Assembly (NCBI GenBank): GCA_029747015.1
Contig: JAKOGI010000565.1
Coordinates: 1 to 64,000 of the forward strand
Length of the DNA stretch: 64,000 nt
Direction of reading: 5' to 3'
From: Carnegiea gigantea
Taxonomy: Eukaryota > Streptophyta > Magnoliopsida > Caryophyllales > Cactaceae
Shown: positions 34,540 to 47,612 of the stretch, one piece after another
Layout: each line of letters starts with the position of its first letter
How positions within the stretch are numbered: position 1 is the stretch's first letter
Notes under the pieces: model-generated
The model's database searches: none
What the model was told of the DNA's origin: nothing
What the model saw: the letters and a program-made list of their open reading frames with translations, nothing else
Translations under genes and position numbers: made by a program

Positions 34540-35520
34540 GCAAAGAAAACGAAGAAAAAGATAAGACCCCCCATAAAATTGCGCAGTAAGCAACAGACAA
34601 GTATTTGCAGAATGAATAGCAGCACATGCAGTTTACTTGCTCAGGAATCAAGTTACTAGTCAAAGTTAATCAGGATTCATTGTTTTAATAATCTTTTGGC
34701 ATTGCAAATACAGCTAACATGCAAGCTCTAAAATCCAAGACTTTTAATATGCAACAAGAAAAACAGCAAGAATTGGAATGTCACTTTAACAAACATACTA
34801 CCGGAACATTTAACTGGCTCACTACTATAATATCTTTATCCAAAGGCAACGTAGCAGCACTGCTAACCTTATACTCTTGAATAGGCCCACAAAAGCACTG
34901 TAGTTGTTTGTGGTCTCCCCTAGAGCTGCTACCACCTAGGAGCCAAAAGCACATCCACAGGGAGTTGCAGACTTGCAGTCTTGTCAACATCTTTCCTTTT
35001 CCTTTTATTTTTTGGGTTTTTTTTTTGGGGGGGGGAGGGTGCTATTAACTTTGGTTCACCATGAAAGCTAATTATTTGACCAGCAGTTCCATATAAAATT
35101 TCGCCAGACAAATGCATTACTAATGAGGAACAAAGCAAACCTCTAAGACATACTACACAAAGTTCATATAAAAAGAAGTGTGCCCTAGTCATATTCAATA
35201 TGAGTAATATCTTTTATGTCAGAAGTTTCCCCTATCTGTATTCAACAGCAGAAATCTTCTATATCAATAGTAGAAAGTCAACAATCATAGATTCATGGGG
35301 ATATTAGACACCAGAAAATAAGAAACCTAAAGGAAAAAGGAAATGAGAGTAAATAAAAAGAACATATGTTCAACACAGACCACAACTTCCAACATAATTA
35401 AAGAACACTGAAATTAGGAGATTAAGATAAGCAAACAGATAGCAGGTGTCAACTGTAGGCACACAAAGGCTGAATCATTACATATATAGTTATCAATGTT
35501 GAGAAAAGAATGCGAGCAAA
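34540..35520 (-). other. Intron of the CWF19-like pseudogene
   Basis: No separate gene is seen. It holds a T-run/G-run stretch at about 35017-35036. The open frames here have no recognisable domain. Confidence 0.5.
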
Positions 35521-36756
35521 CCAACCATTTTAAAATAGAGGGGTGCAGCTTTAGCAATATCTCAGGGCAAGGGAATGCACTCAATCGAGCAATGACAGCG
35601 TTGCTGGGCCAAACCCATCACTGTTTCCAAAAATATCACCGCTTTATCTTGCTTCGCAAACATTAAGATGAGGCATTTCTTGAAGTTCAGTATCTCCTCC
35701 CAAACATTATCATCAACCATACGCAAGCCTAGTTCATGCTGTTTAAATGGATACAGAACAGGAATTAGAATATAAAAGATACTTGTGATAGACAAGAAAT
35801 ATACTTCACTACAATGAACTAATGAAGGCTGCACAATCTACAAAAAAGCATACTCAATCCTAGTCATATATCCATCTTTACACACAGAGAGGCAAATCAG
35901 GAATCAAAAACACAATTTGAAAAGTTGTATCATGGTGATTCCATACATTGAAACACCTTTTAAATCACATTAACAAGGTCTACACAGGAGTAAAGCAGAC
36001 TTTGCCTGCAATGTCATAATGCAGCAATGCCCAGGAGCCATTGGCTGAAACTGTGGCAGCATCAGGTACGTAAAATTGCCTATAGCCAACACCAGATGTT
36101 TAGGTCTATTTGGGTTCTCAAAACAGTAAACACATCTCTTCTGCTGAGTTAGGATGCGTTTCGTACATTTTTGGTAGATATCTTATTCATTCATTACTAA
36201 GCTCTGCTCCTTTTCTCTTGCCCTTTCTTGTTGGAGCCCCATGGCAGGTGTACTCATCACCAACCGGAGTGGATATACACAAGTGTCTGTTCTTCATAAT
36301 ACTTTGAGCGAGATGGACGCCACTATCATTTTCCATGCCCTTCTGATGCTTCGTGATGTCTTGTAAGGCATATCTACAAAGAATATGTGCATGCCAAATC
36401 AGAAGAGCAGATAAACAAACTTTAGATGGCACGATGCCTCATTTTATGAAAACATGAAGCAACAATTAGACCAAAGGTATCGCGTAAAGAGACCAAGAAA
36501 GCATCAGTTAAAAAAGGAAGAATTAAAAATACCTTACATACCTTCTAGCACTGATATAGTTTCTCAGATTCACTGATCTTTCGCCCCTTCTCTTGCTCTG
36601 CTTTTCCCATCTTCTCCTGCTCTGCTCTGGCACTTTGTACTTCTTTCTGATAAGGAACAGAAAATCACAAAGAACAATTGTTGTTAGCAAATGCAAACTT
36701 AGCATTGCGTAAAAGTGGACAGCTAACAATAAAAAGCCCAACTACCCTTTACTACC

Positions 36757-38800
36757 CCTTTGTTGTTTCTTTTGAGGGTTCATAGACTGTACATAAAAAT
36801 GTATGCCACTGTAACACAATTACAGACAAAAAGACTCATTGTGGGCAAGCTAAAGCACATAGCCTATTCTCCATAAGCAGAAAACAAGGGCTTATTGGGA
36901 AGAGTGTAGAGATTAGGTTAGTCAAACTTATTTGGGAGGTTCTCCCATTAGCAGTAAAGTTCCTCACCAACATTTTACTTACACTCCCAAGTACTTATTA
37001 AGAACAATTGATTCTTCAATACAGTAATTGATCAAAAACATATTCAAACAAAGGGAGCGAGACAATCTCCTTAGCACAACACTCCCATCGCCCACCCTTG
37101 TTAACATATTCGAGTAAAGCAAACATTAAGAAGCCTTTATTCCCCGTTTCTTGTTTCGTTTGAGGGTTATGGTCCGTACAAAAGAAGCACACAACTATGA
37201 CACAATTAAGGCCCGCTCTTGATCAGCAACTAGGATCCGATGGATATAATGTCTCCACAGCTTAGACTAAGGTTGTCAAACAACCCCCCCCCCCTCAAAC
37301 CCCCCCACCCAACACCACATTGCCGGTATGGGGCTCAGAGTCACGGATTAGGATCGGTTGGGCTTATTTTTTCGGGTACGGTTCATACTTCTCGAGTTTT
37401 GGGAGTATGTATACATGGTGATCATATTTGTACATTAATCATTAACAAGGAATTCATCGATCTCACTGGCTGTTGTTCTGAAACTTGGAGCATCAACATT
37501 TAAATTTTAAAAGAAATGTTAAAGATGCAATTTTAATCCAAATGACTGTATTTTATGCTTTCCGCTTCTTTCTCTGTGTGCTTGTATGCTGAACAGTGAA
37601 ACATGTGGTATCCCTATATGCTGTGGTGTCCAACCATCAATGGCCATGGTTCGCAGATTTGTTGCCTGTACTTGAAGATTACCATGGGCAAACCATACTG
37701 CATCTTCTAAATAGTGTTTATTGCCCCTATTTTTTTGGTTGGGTTGAAGACTTGAAGGCCTTTGAAAATATGTTGGAATCAATTTTCCTTAATTATGGAG
37801 TAGTGTAAATGATAGTTACCCTAGCCAGCAAGGTTCTCACATTAAGAGTAAAAGTTCTTTACCCTCATTTTTTTCTTACACTGCAAGTCCTTAATAGAAA
37901 ACAACTGGTTTACCAATTGTTTTATTAAGAACTGAATGCATTAATCTCTAACATGTTCAAGTGTAGGGAGTGCCCTTACTCTAGATTCCTATCACCCACT
38001 GAATCACCTCATCCTTATTAACATTTAGTCCGCTTTGAAACATTAAGACTTTTTCACTTTCGGCGTGCTACTACAGTCCCAGTTAATCTCAAACAGAAGT
38101 CCAGCCACACATTAATTATCAGTTCACTCAATCACTCAACATAAACTAAAGGTTCAACATTTGTATCTAGGACCCGAACAGAAAGTTGCCAATATAAGAA
38201 CAAAGCATCGTCAGATATGATATCTCACCAAAAGTTTCTGAGCTCCTCATGCTTGCCTTTAAGATGCAGTTGGATTGCCTTTGCAGAGATTCTGTTAGCA
38301 CCGGGAGGTTTCTCCTCAGCAGATTTCTGAAGTGCGCTCTCAGAATGTGACCCTAAAATTTCTGCGTCAACCCCCTTCTTGTGGATATCTTGACTCTTCC
38401 TTCTCCCCCAACATAAGGAGTCATCAATTATGGGCACTCTCATGTCAAGACGACATACAGAAGCATTCTTGTTGTGATGCTCACGTCCAGCATCCTGAAG
38501 AATCTGCAAAAATTGAGGAAATATTAGGGGCTTATATCATTTAAACTGAATGTTTTGACAGAAACTGCAACAAGAAGCAGTATAATCACCAAAATCACAA
38601 CATTCATGTGAGCGACTTCCAGAACTCAGCTTAATAGAAAATAATTGATTTACCAATAGTTTTACTGAAGTACTTCAATGCATTAAGCATAGTCAACTAT
38701 CTCCCTTACTCAATAATCCTATCACCCACTAACTCACCACCCTCGTCCTTATTGACATTCACTACTCCCAGAAAGTAACCCCAAAACGTCAAGAATTTCC
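36757..38800. repeat. Dispersed intronic repeat in the CWF19-like pseudogene, three copies
   Basis: A diverged segment occurs at about 36890-37135, 37780-38060 and 38630-38790. Shared words are TCTCCCATTAGCAGTAAAG or CTCACATTAAGAGTAAAAG (first two copies), TCCTATCACCCACT (last two copies) and CTTATTAACATT or variants. A second short element (TTTGAGGGTT, TGTACA or CCGTACAAAA, TGACACAATTA or variants) occurs near 36770 and 37160. The repeat is therefore confined to these introns as far as this window shows. Confidence 0.6.
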
Positions 38801-38849
38801 AACAAGTTACGTCAAGTTAACACAACCAGGGAATGTTGAATCTCAAAGA

Positions 38850-39853
38850 CAAAGGAGGAGCTATAGTGGGATCACATGGGGTCAAGTGACCCCGCCTAAA
38901 AAATATTGTTAGTTATGTGAAAAATAAAGTAAATAAATGGTATATATAATATATGATGTATCTAAGCGCATGGAGAAAAACTTGCTTCGGTGGCTGACCG
39001 GGGTACAACAATAGGTCTGGCTACGTGGCAGTGGTCACACGTCGCAGGTTCGAACATTGCACCCATCTTTTTCACTCAAAAGCGCTCTTTTTTGTATTTG
39101 GCCACCAATTTTCAAATTAGATCCCAGCCATACTCGACTCCACCCCCACTCCCCATTCTCATTTTCGCCCCGCTGCCCCACATCCATGCCCAGTTGCGCG
39201 CCCACCACTGATCGAAGTAGGTGGTAGCCGCCTCCAACCCTCCATGTGTGCCCTTCCATCGCCCACTCAGTCGGTGCCCATGTCTCACCATCACTACTAC
39301 ATTCAAAGGTACAAATCCTAAAACCCTTGATCTAATTCTAAGTATTTAGTTTTAATTTTAGCTTTTGTTTGCCTAATTTTTAATTGTTTAATCTTAAATT
39401 ACTTAGACAATTAGATTAATTATTTAAATTATTTATCATTTGTAATTGTATGTGCTGTTCAATGCTTGGAATCACCACTGATTTGTTACAATGTTGAATA
39501 TCCTTTAGTTGCCTAATTAATTTTTTTGGTCCAGTTAAAAATGCATAGATACTTCAAAAAGTTGGCTACTGAAAATGCACAGTTTTAATTATTAAGACCA
39601 ATTTACGCAAAAGAACATCAGATGAGTTTTTAAATGATACTATTATTACTTATTTTGAGGATATCTTTTTGAAACTATATCAAATTATGATATCATGCAC
39701 TGTTTTAAGACATGAAGGCTCGTTGACGACAATTACCTTGGTTGTATTAGCTATGTAATTTTGTTTTTATCACTATCGCTAAATTTCAAATTTCAAATTA
39801 CATATGTGATTGAACCCCGACCCCGCTTAATTTAATTCCTGAATTCGCCACTG
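38850..39853. mobile_element. Non-autonomous hAT-type element, about 1 kb
   Basis: The left end CAAAGGAGGAGCTATAGTGG and the inverted right end (reverse complement CAGTGGCGAATTCAGG) are short imperfect inverted repeats, followed inside by GACCCC-rich words on both sides. The flanks are CTCAAAGA (38842-38849) and CTCAAAAA (39854-39861), a 7/8 match of an 8-bp target duplication, as expected for hAT. It has no transposase. Near 39050 it carries GGTTCGAAC, a tRNA B-box-like word. It sits in the first intron of the CWF19-like pseudogene. Confidence 0.7.
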
Positions 39854-40167
39854 CTCAAAAAGAATTCCCACCATATAGAAGGGCAACAGAGCGCATTGCA
39901 TTGGAGTCCAAACATTCATATTGCAGAAATTTACCAGTTTACTCGATTCCTCAAGAATCAAGATCACCTAAACAAAATTCCAGATCTATATCTAGGGTCC
40001 GGGGAGAAAGTGCCCGCAAAATTAAGAACAAAGGAGCATAAGATATGACGCAGTTTAATAACCAAAATCACAAAATCCATGAAACCGACCTTGGTTAACT
40101 GCTAAATCGCGTAACTAATAGGGGGTTTGTTAGGCGACGGTAATCGACGTACCTGAGGAAGACGCAT

Positions 40168-40320
40168 GACGGAGGTGGACAAACGACGGCGCAGATGAAC
40201 AGACAACGGCGGAGGTGGTGACGACGGCGGAGTAAGACAGACTACCGTCAGATCAACGACGGCGGAGTAAGACAGATTAACCAGGGGAACGATTAGCTAT
40301 ATAAAGGGCTGTGTGGTCGG
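40168..40320 (-). promoter_or_regulatory. Possible promoter and 5' leader of the CWF19-like copy
   Basis: On the minus strand, a TTTATATAG box at about 40308-40316 lies upstream of a GC-rich, CCG-rich leader that runs into ATGCGTCTTCCTCAG and a GTACGT donor. A segment with ACGACGGCGGAGTAAGACAG appears twice on the plus strand (about 40222 and 40256). A short first exon in phase with the next exon (38503) supports the assignment. No direct evidence of transcription. Confidence 0.45.
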
Positions 40321-40479
40321 TGGTACTTGGGACTGGGAATTTGGAAAGGAATGAAAAAACGAAAATCGCTCGCTAGGAATAAGCAGTGTTGTATATGAGC
40401 GGAAATTATTGAAACAGATTAATCATACATTCATTCATACTACTATAACCGCAATCTTTACAAAATTTTAAAATGATAC

Positions 40480-41690
40480 AACAAGAGTAATTTATGAGAG
40501 TTGATATAACCTTAACCATAAAATTACTTATACAATAAACCCAAGCCTTCAAATTTAAAGTTAAGATATTTCTTTATTTTATTTAAAAAATTCCACATGA
40601 TTTTGGATATACATGATGAAAAATAGATGATAATCCAATTATTTAGAAAAAAAATTAGGCAATTATATCTATTCATTATATCTAAACCGAAGATTTTAGT
40701 TTTAAAAAGCCACCGTATCTAAGTAAAATACCCATTTGCAATTTTTATTTTTTAAAAAAATCACTCATAATTTCGGTTATATTTGATGAACGATATATGA
40801 TAATTCTATTATCTTAAAAAATTCAAGTAGTTAAAAAAAAGTGATAATCTTTGAAAAAACCTAAAATACTTGCTACAGCGAGTGTGATTTGTAGAATTTG
40901 ATGTAATATCAACCATAAAAATTAGTCATCTATTAAATCTAAACCTTCAATTTTGTATCTAATATGCCTATCTATCTATACTACATTAATAATAATATTT
41001 GAAAAATCCCAAAATACTAACACAAGAGTGATTTGCGGAACTTGGTGTAATCTTAGCCACAAATATTATCAACTCCTTAAATCTAAACACTTGATTTTAA
41101 AGTTTAACTATAAAACTTATTTATGCATTAAATCTAAGTCGTTGATTTTAAAATTAAGATATCTCTTTATTTGCTTAAAAAAAATCTATGATTTGGTATA
41201 TACATGATAAAGATATATGATAATTCAATTATTTAAGAAAAAATTAGACAATTATATTTATTCATTAAATCTAAACCAAAAATTCTAGTTTAAAAAACCA
41301 CCTTATCTAAGTAAAATATCCATTTAAAATTTTTATTTTTTCAAAAAAAATCTCTCCTAATTTCGGCTATATTTGATAAAGGATACATGATAATTCTATT
41401 TTATAAAAAAATTCAAGTAGTTAAAAAAGTGATAATCTTTGAAAAAACCTAAAATGCTAGCTACAAAGGAAGTGATTTGCAGAATTTGATATAATCTCAA
41501 CCATAAAAATTAGTCATTTATTAAATCTAAACCTTCAGTTTTGTATCTAATCTGCCTATCTATATACACTATATTAATAACAATATTTGAAAATTCATAA
41601 AATACTAACATGAGAGTGATTTGTGGGACTTGGTGTAATCTTAGCCACAAATATTATTAACTCATAAAATCTAGCCCTTAATTTTAAAAT
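40480..41690. repeat. About 593-bp imperfect tandem duplication, AT-rich
   Basis: Two long copies are offset by about 593 bp (TTAAGATATTTCTTTAT at 40561, TTAAGATATCTCTTTAT at 41154). Shared words include AAATTCAAGTAGTTAAAAAA and GATAATCTTTGAAAAAACC. Within each, a shorter unit (GTGATTTG...ATAATCT.AACCA or AGCCACAAATATTAT) recurs, so the structure has two levels. No gene is seen. Confidence 0.8.
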
Positions 41691-41905
41691 TAAAAAAAAA
41701 ATAGTTTGTAACTGTTGTTTATCTCTAAGCAAAATACTGCTTTATTTTTATTTATTTTTAACAACAAAACTTATGGGGGTTAACTATCTACTTCCCATAT
41801 TTTCAATTATACGTGATACATGAATGTCGAAGCTTTAGATAATTTCAGTTGTTGGTTCTATGCACGTCTCTTTCTCTCATCAAAACACGCGCGCACGCGC
41901 ACACA

Positions 41906-41908
<3 letters not shown>

Positions 41909-41962
<54 letters not shown>
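41909..41962. repeat. (TC)n microsatellite
   Basis: A pure TC run preceded by a short CACGCG/CACACA stretch. Confidence 0.95.
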
Positions 41963-41967
<5 letters not shown>

Positions 41968-42059
41968 TTTCTTCAATTTATTTTGGAAATTACTTCTCTA
42001 ATATTCCTTCTTCCCTAATTTTCTTTGATAGTCACCTTTTAATTATTTACTAGATGAAT

Positions 42060-45000
42060 TTTTCAAATCTTTTGGCTAATGTGTTTGGGGATTTGTGTGA
42101 TACATAGGTGCAAGGAAAATAAGCAAACACAAGCAATACTCATGAAGCAATGAAGGTGTGCAAAGGCTAGAAGAACATATGAAAATCTCCTTCTTTTTCT
42201 TTTGCTTTCAGTTCCTATTATTGAATCTACCAACATTGTGTGATGGTGTGATTGGTTCTACTTCAGTTCGTTTATCAATTTCATTTACTGTGCCTGCTGG
42301 ATATTCATCACTATTAGCAATTCTTTTCTGGTTGTCTGTTATCAAGGTTTTGGATTTTTTTAACTTCGTTTTATTTTTTTTAAGTTGTAAGAATACAAAT
42401 AGGATGGTCATGATAATGGAATTTTAGAGGAGGGTGGTTGATTTGTGAAGTCAGAGATTTTGAGAGGAGGTATGATAATATGATGTATTGATTTAGAAGG
42501 AGGGAATTGACTCTAGAAAAGATAATTTTAGTTAGAGGATATTTCGACCCTAAGAAGGGTATTGATGGATTCATTCTGGGTTTTCAGTTTCATTTTGTCT
42601 TTTCTTTTTGGATGAATTTAATTGTAGAGCATGTTTAACATAGTGAGCATTGAATTAGGGATTTGGTGAGTTAATACTTGTGAAAGGACTTGAAGCATTG
42701 CATTACTGTCCAATAGGAACCTCAAGTACAGATAAGTGTCCTTCAAGGACTTGGATGAATATGTCGATCAATTAGGAAGAGAAAAAAAGAAAAAAAAGGA
42801 ATATAATCTATTTTTTGAAAAATGATGCCTTCACCTTAGCATAAATTGCTATCTCTTTTAAAATACTTTTGTGAAAAAAATTAAAACAATGAATTTTAAA
42901 AGTACATAAAGTTCAGTATTTGATGAAAGAGAATGAATTTTCTACTATGATTCTTACTATTGACAACAAATTTTCAAGAGACATTACATTCGATATCGCT
43001 ATATTTTTTAAAAAATACATGTCACACACAACATAAATAAATGTGTTATGAACAAAGTTCATCATGACCCCCCCGGTGCAAAAATTTCTTGAATATGTTT
43101 AACAAAAAGTTTGTATTTTCAATGAAACAAAGATATGGAGGTTGAGGTATAGCAATATTGTCAAAATTTAATTCTTAGATAGAGAATAGTAATGGAATAG
43201 GATATATTTGCACCAATAAGAGCATAATTAAACAAAGTATTTGAAGTGATTGTTTAATCAAAATAACTTAGGGAGCCTAAATTCCACAATTGATGAAGAA
43301 CTTTAAGTTTATTAAATATTTAATCTATTACTAAAAATTAGTGGTGAAGAATTAATTCTAAGTTCCTTTATTGTACTAATTAGATATTGTGCAAAAAAGT
43401 CATGAGGGAAGGTAGCATGATGTGTGCATTTTTTAAGGTGAATTAATTTTTTTCTCCATTAGTTCATACACTTCAGTAAAAAATATAGTATATTTACTGC
43501 ATACTGTAACTCCTATTTTGTTATTGTTTTCTTTTGTATGTCCTTATTGAACATTAATCCTTCTTTAGGTCCTATTATGCCTCTTTTTCTACCATAGGTT
43601 CTTTATGTACTTTGACGCTAACTTTAGGTGCTTATTGGACAGTAATTAAAGATATTAGGCACTTTCAACATACTTAACTTGGAATTTTAGGAGAGTGGGA
43701 TTTGACTGAGAAGGGAGCGGGTAATTTCATTTTTTAATTTGGATGTAGTTTTTTATTTGTTTAGATTTTGTTTTGCAATAAATGGTTTGTGATTTTGGTT
43801 CATGCGTTTTGTTTTTATTTTAAACTTTCCCCTAATAAGTGGTTTGTAATTGATATTGCTATTGCTCCTCAGTGTTTGACTCTTTGCAAAACTAAAAGGA
43901 TTTTCTCTAATGAGTATACAAGTTACCACATCGATTGTAACTTCTAAGAGGATATAGTAACATGTTAGTATTTTATTTGATTTAATTCAAAATGTCATTA
44001 CACAATTGGGACAATAATTTGATTAATTGTTTATTATTGTCATTGATTATTTCTATATACCTTTTGAACTTAGTTTACGGTATGTAATGTAATTGTGCAA
44101 CATGAGAAATGAACAACCATGCAATTTATTGCTATTTTTGGGTCATATTTGAAGGTCTTACAACACTACTGCTCTTTAAAGATATTACAAAGGGGATGCT
44201 AATTAACAAGAAGGGGGAAGCAAAGCAACTCATTAAAAGAAACAAATGGGTTGTTCAGTATAGTAGAGTGGAGCTCGAACCTTATACAAGAATTTATGTA
44301 TAATTTTCTATATTTATAGATAGGTGAGGATCTTTAATATACGTTATATTTATGGATTCATTTTTTTTTGGGTTATCATAGGGAATATCAGATGCTAGAT
44401 ACATTATCGTATAAAATTTGTACTCTATAAAGGTTGATGAATAATGGATAAATACAAGAGTTAAAAGGAGAAAATGACTTAGTTTCGAAAGATATTTGGA
44501 TATATAATTATTCTCGAAGGTGGTGCTATCTTATGTAAAGGAAGGAATATTTTTTGTTTATAACTTAGCAAAACTATTTTATACGTGAGCGATACATGAT
44601 CTTAACTATCTCACGCTATATGCTTATTATTTCATGATTCAAAACCTACTTTAAGTGGGTTAATTTTTCCAGGTATAATCTATTTTACAACTAAACTTAG
44701 TGAGATTTGAAACTTTTAGATGTAGGGTGAAGGATTTGATTCACCAATTAAAGTTAAATTTCAATTCATAATAATATCCAAGATTAAACCATTCGAATAT
44801 ATGAATTTCAATTCATAATAATAAAACATGTAGCAAATAACAAAATAATATTTTAAGACATAATGATTACGTATATAGATATACAGAAGTTGAAAAGAAA
44901 AAGGATTAATAAGAATACAAACTATGTACAACTAGTACCAAATTAAGGTTTTATCAATAAAATTAATTGTACATATGACATCAATTTAATTCTTTTTGGA

Positions 45001-45390
45001 AAGAAAATAAGATGACTAGTAAATAAAAAAATTATTTTTAATTAAAAAGTAATTTAGAGATAAGGGCACAACTGAAATTTTACTCAATATTTTTTTTAAA
45101 AAAGCTAATTTTATCAAACACTTCTTTTGTAAATAGCTAATTCAAACAACTATGCAAACAACTAATTCAAACTGCTAATAGCTAACGCCTATTATAAACA
45201 GCTAACCGCTAATAGCTTTTTGCCAAATAGGGCCAAAATGATTTCTAAGATGTTGTTCAATATATTAAAACCGCCTCTAGATAAAGTATCCACTCCATTT
45301 CAAATCACCTTTATTCTTGCTCAATCAAATAATATCTTGTTATCATATGAGATCATGCATAAATTTAAGAGTCTCTAAACCATATTAGTT
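42060..45390. other. AT-rich DNA without a supportable gene
   Basis: Short open frames only, none with a recognisable domain. About 45090-45237 ends in repeated GCTAATAGCTA-type words and TTTTTGCCAAATAGGGCC. This resembles the stretch at 22690-22800 and the termini of common plant MITEs; I could not find the partner terminus. Confidence 0.5.
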
Positions 45391-46650
45391 TAGGTGGCGA
45401 TTAAGTTAGATATGGAAAAAAGCATATGACATGATAGAATGAGATTTTATTCTCAAATGTCTTCAAGAGATAGGGCTCCGCCCAACTTGGAATGCATAGA
45501 TTAATGAGTGTGTCTCCTTAGTATCATATTCATTGATAGTGAATGATGAACCTAATAGCCTATTCATTCCAAATAGAAGCATTAGATAAGGAGATCCTCT
45601 CACTTCCTTTTTATTCATTTTATGTATGGGAGTGTTCAAACATAGGCTAATCACAAAATCTATTAATCAGAAATCAAGTATTGAAATCAAGATCAGCCAA
45701 AGAGATACCAACATCTCTTGTCTTCTTTTCGCAAACGATTGTTTACTTTTCTGCAAAGCCAACGCAGACAGCTATAGTAAACTTAAGTCCATACTTGATA
45801 TTTTTGGCTCGAACTTAGGTCAGCTTATTAATTACCACAAATTTGTCTTGACTTTTTCTCTATGCTTCTACCATGAATAAACAATTAGTAACTGCTAGAC
45901 TCAATCTCCCCCAAAGGGAATCTTTAGGCATGTACTTAGGTTGCCTTGTATTTAAAGGGAGGGCCTTAAGTTCTACCGTCCAAGAAGTTTTTAATAAAAC
46001 TAAAACCAAACTTAAAAATTAGAAAACAAACCCCTATCTAAGGCGGGCAGGGTAGTCTTGATTCAAACACATCTGGAAGCACTGTCAGCCCATACGATGA
46101 TGTGCTTTGAACTACCATAATGCACTGTGAAGCACTTAGATAAGTGTAATAGAGATTTTTTTTGGGGAAAAAGTCACAATTAGAAAAGGGTCTATCAGTC
46201 TACCCTTAATAACTTAGGATAAGATATGGTTGCCTAAGTGGTAAAGGCAGTTTAGGACTCCGAAAGACGGAAGCAACCAACAAAGTGTTTCGGAGCAAAT
46301 TAGGGTGGAAAATTATTACAGAAGCACACAGCCTCTGGGTTACCTCTATAGGGGCAAAGTACGTACATAATACAAATTTTTTTAGTTATACTTGGAAAAA
46401 TGTGTAGTCACTAGTTTGGAAAAAATATTTGAGAAATAGAAATCGATCTTCTAAAGAAGGGGCTTATATATCAGACATGGAAAGGCGACTAGATCTATTG
46501 ATTTGATAACTGGATAGAAAATAGAAGTTTGATTTAGCAAAAATATTGGGATGGGAGAATAAGAAAATTTAGTATCAACTACCTAAATAGAACATAACAT
46601 TGGCTAAAGTCAACACATGCGAAATTCCTGACATTAGACAAATCAACAAT
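45391..46650 (+). mobile_element. L1-like LINE reverse-transcriptase remnant
   Basis: Plus-strand frames read AIKLDMEKS..HD, then CLQEIGLRPTWNA, VNDEPNSLFIPNRSIR, GDPLTSFLFILCMGVF, then HRLITKS and CLLFANDCLLFCKANADSYS, LINYHKF, MYLGCLVFKGRA and LRRAGRVVLIQTHLEA. The order is that of plant L1 reverse transcriptases. The catalytic FADD motif reads FAND. Many stops follow. The endonuclease domain and the 3' end with poly(A) are not recognisable. Confidence 0.75.
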
Positions 46651-47116
46651 CAACACCCGTAACAGTGAATTGAGATGGGGACAAAAAGTGAAAAACCTGA
46701 ATCAACCAAAGAGACAAGAAGTAGAGAAAGAAAGCTTAAGTCCTTCAACATCCATTAATGGAGGTCTCAGGCTCTAGCTGCAAGAATAGGATGACACAGG
46801 AGGAAGAGGAAAGGATTGGAATAAGACATCCTTGCTTCTAGCTCATCTTAGGTTTGAAACACCTCGATTGATGGACAATCCAGCAACAAACAAACCCAGA
46901 TCTCAAATTCCACCATCCAAAACCATAGCAGTAGAAGTGAAGGCATGAAGAACAGAAGTAAAATCAAGCAATGGAAGAACAGAGCATTTATTTTGCATCC
47001 CTTCCCTAATAACTCAGCCCAGTTTCAAGGCGACTTCATTAATGGAGGTTCAAGCTTTAGAAACGCATCTAAAACAGAACTTATAAAGGGAAGGTGAATT
47101 GAAATCGAGCAATTCA

Positions 47117-47593
47117 TGTTGGACATTTTTTCTTATTAGTTAATTATGGCCTGATAAAATAATCAAGAGGGTGGGTAGTTATCTGCTATAAACTTAGCTA
47201 GATTTTTAGCTGCCTAGCTAGTTTATAAGGATACTCTATTATCCCATTCAATAAAATCTTAATGGCTAACTAATCACATCTGTTCATTTGGTTAATTGAC
47301 AGACGTGCCAAATTAAATATTAAAAACTATAAATTAGTCATCTCCCTACCAAATGAAGATACAGAAATTGAGGCATCCTATCATCTCTGTAACATAAAGT
47401 GAGGGGGAAAAAAAAGGGTTAAGGGGGAGAAACTGATTTATACAATCAAATTCTTTCGGAATCAGTGGTTTGAAATTATACCTTCTTGATTTGCTTCCGC
47501 ATCAGGTATAATTTATTGTGAGAATTATTGGTTCAAGATCCTATGAATTATGATTCCTATTTATTAATTCTAAATTATTAATGTTTTCTTACA
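47117..47593 (+). repeat. 5' LTR of the copia element
   Basis: It starts TGTTGGACATTTTTTC and ends GTTTTCTTACA (477 bp). Immediately after it, 47598-47612 reads ATATCAGAGCCATGG, matching the tRNA-Met primer-binding site. Confidence 0.92.
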
Positions 47594-47612
47594 TGTAATA
47601 TCAGAGCCATGG

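Larger units (their letters stand above)
34208..40167 (-). pseudogene. CWF19-like (CwfJ family) gene copy, 5'-truncated and decayed
   Basis: Minus-strand exons: 40153-40167 with 5' leader (MRLPQ, GT donor); 38229-38503 (NASVCRLDMRVPIIDDSL); 36542-36646; 36006-36373 (YALQDITKHQ..., then RCVYCFENPNRPKHL, LPQFQPMAPGHCCIM); 35526-35738 (HELGLRMVDDNVWEEI, FLETVMGLAQQR); 34208-34535 (ending FDWTRQLD, TAG). This is the C-terminal half with the two CwfJ domains; the long basic N-terminal half of plant CWF19-like proteins is missing. Damage: one-base deletions in 38229-38503 (near HEE), in 34208-34535 (two) and frame changes in 36006-36373 and 36542-36646; a TGA after CIPLP in 35526-35738; loss of the AG acceptor before 34535. 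Family members act in spliceosome disassembly and lariat processing. This copy cannot make that protein. Confidence 0.85.

Noticed and set aside
34208..40167. Functional CWF19-like gene
   Set aside because: At least four frame changes, an internal TGA, a lost splice acceptor and a missing N-terminal half.
22690..45237. MITE formed by the AGCTAATAGCTA-rich blocks at 22.7 and 45.1 kb
   Set aside because: They are 22 kb apart and in the same orientation; neither has a visible partner end, so no element can be defined.
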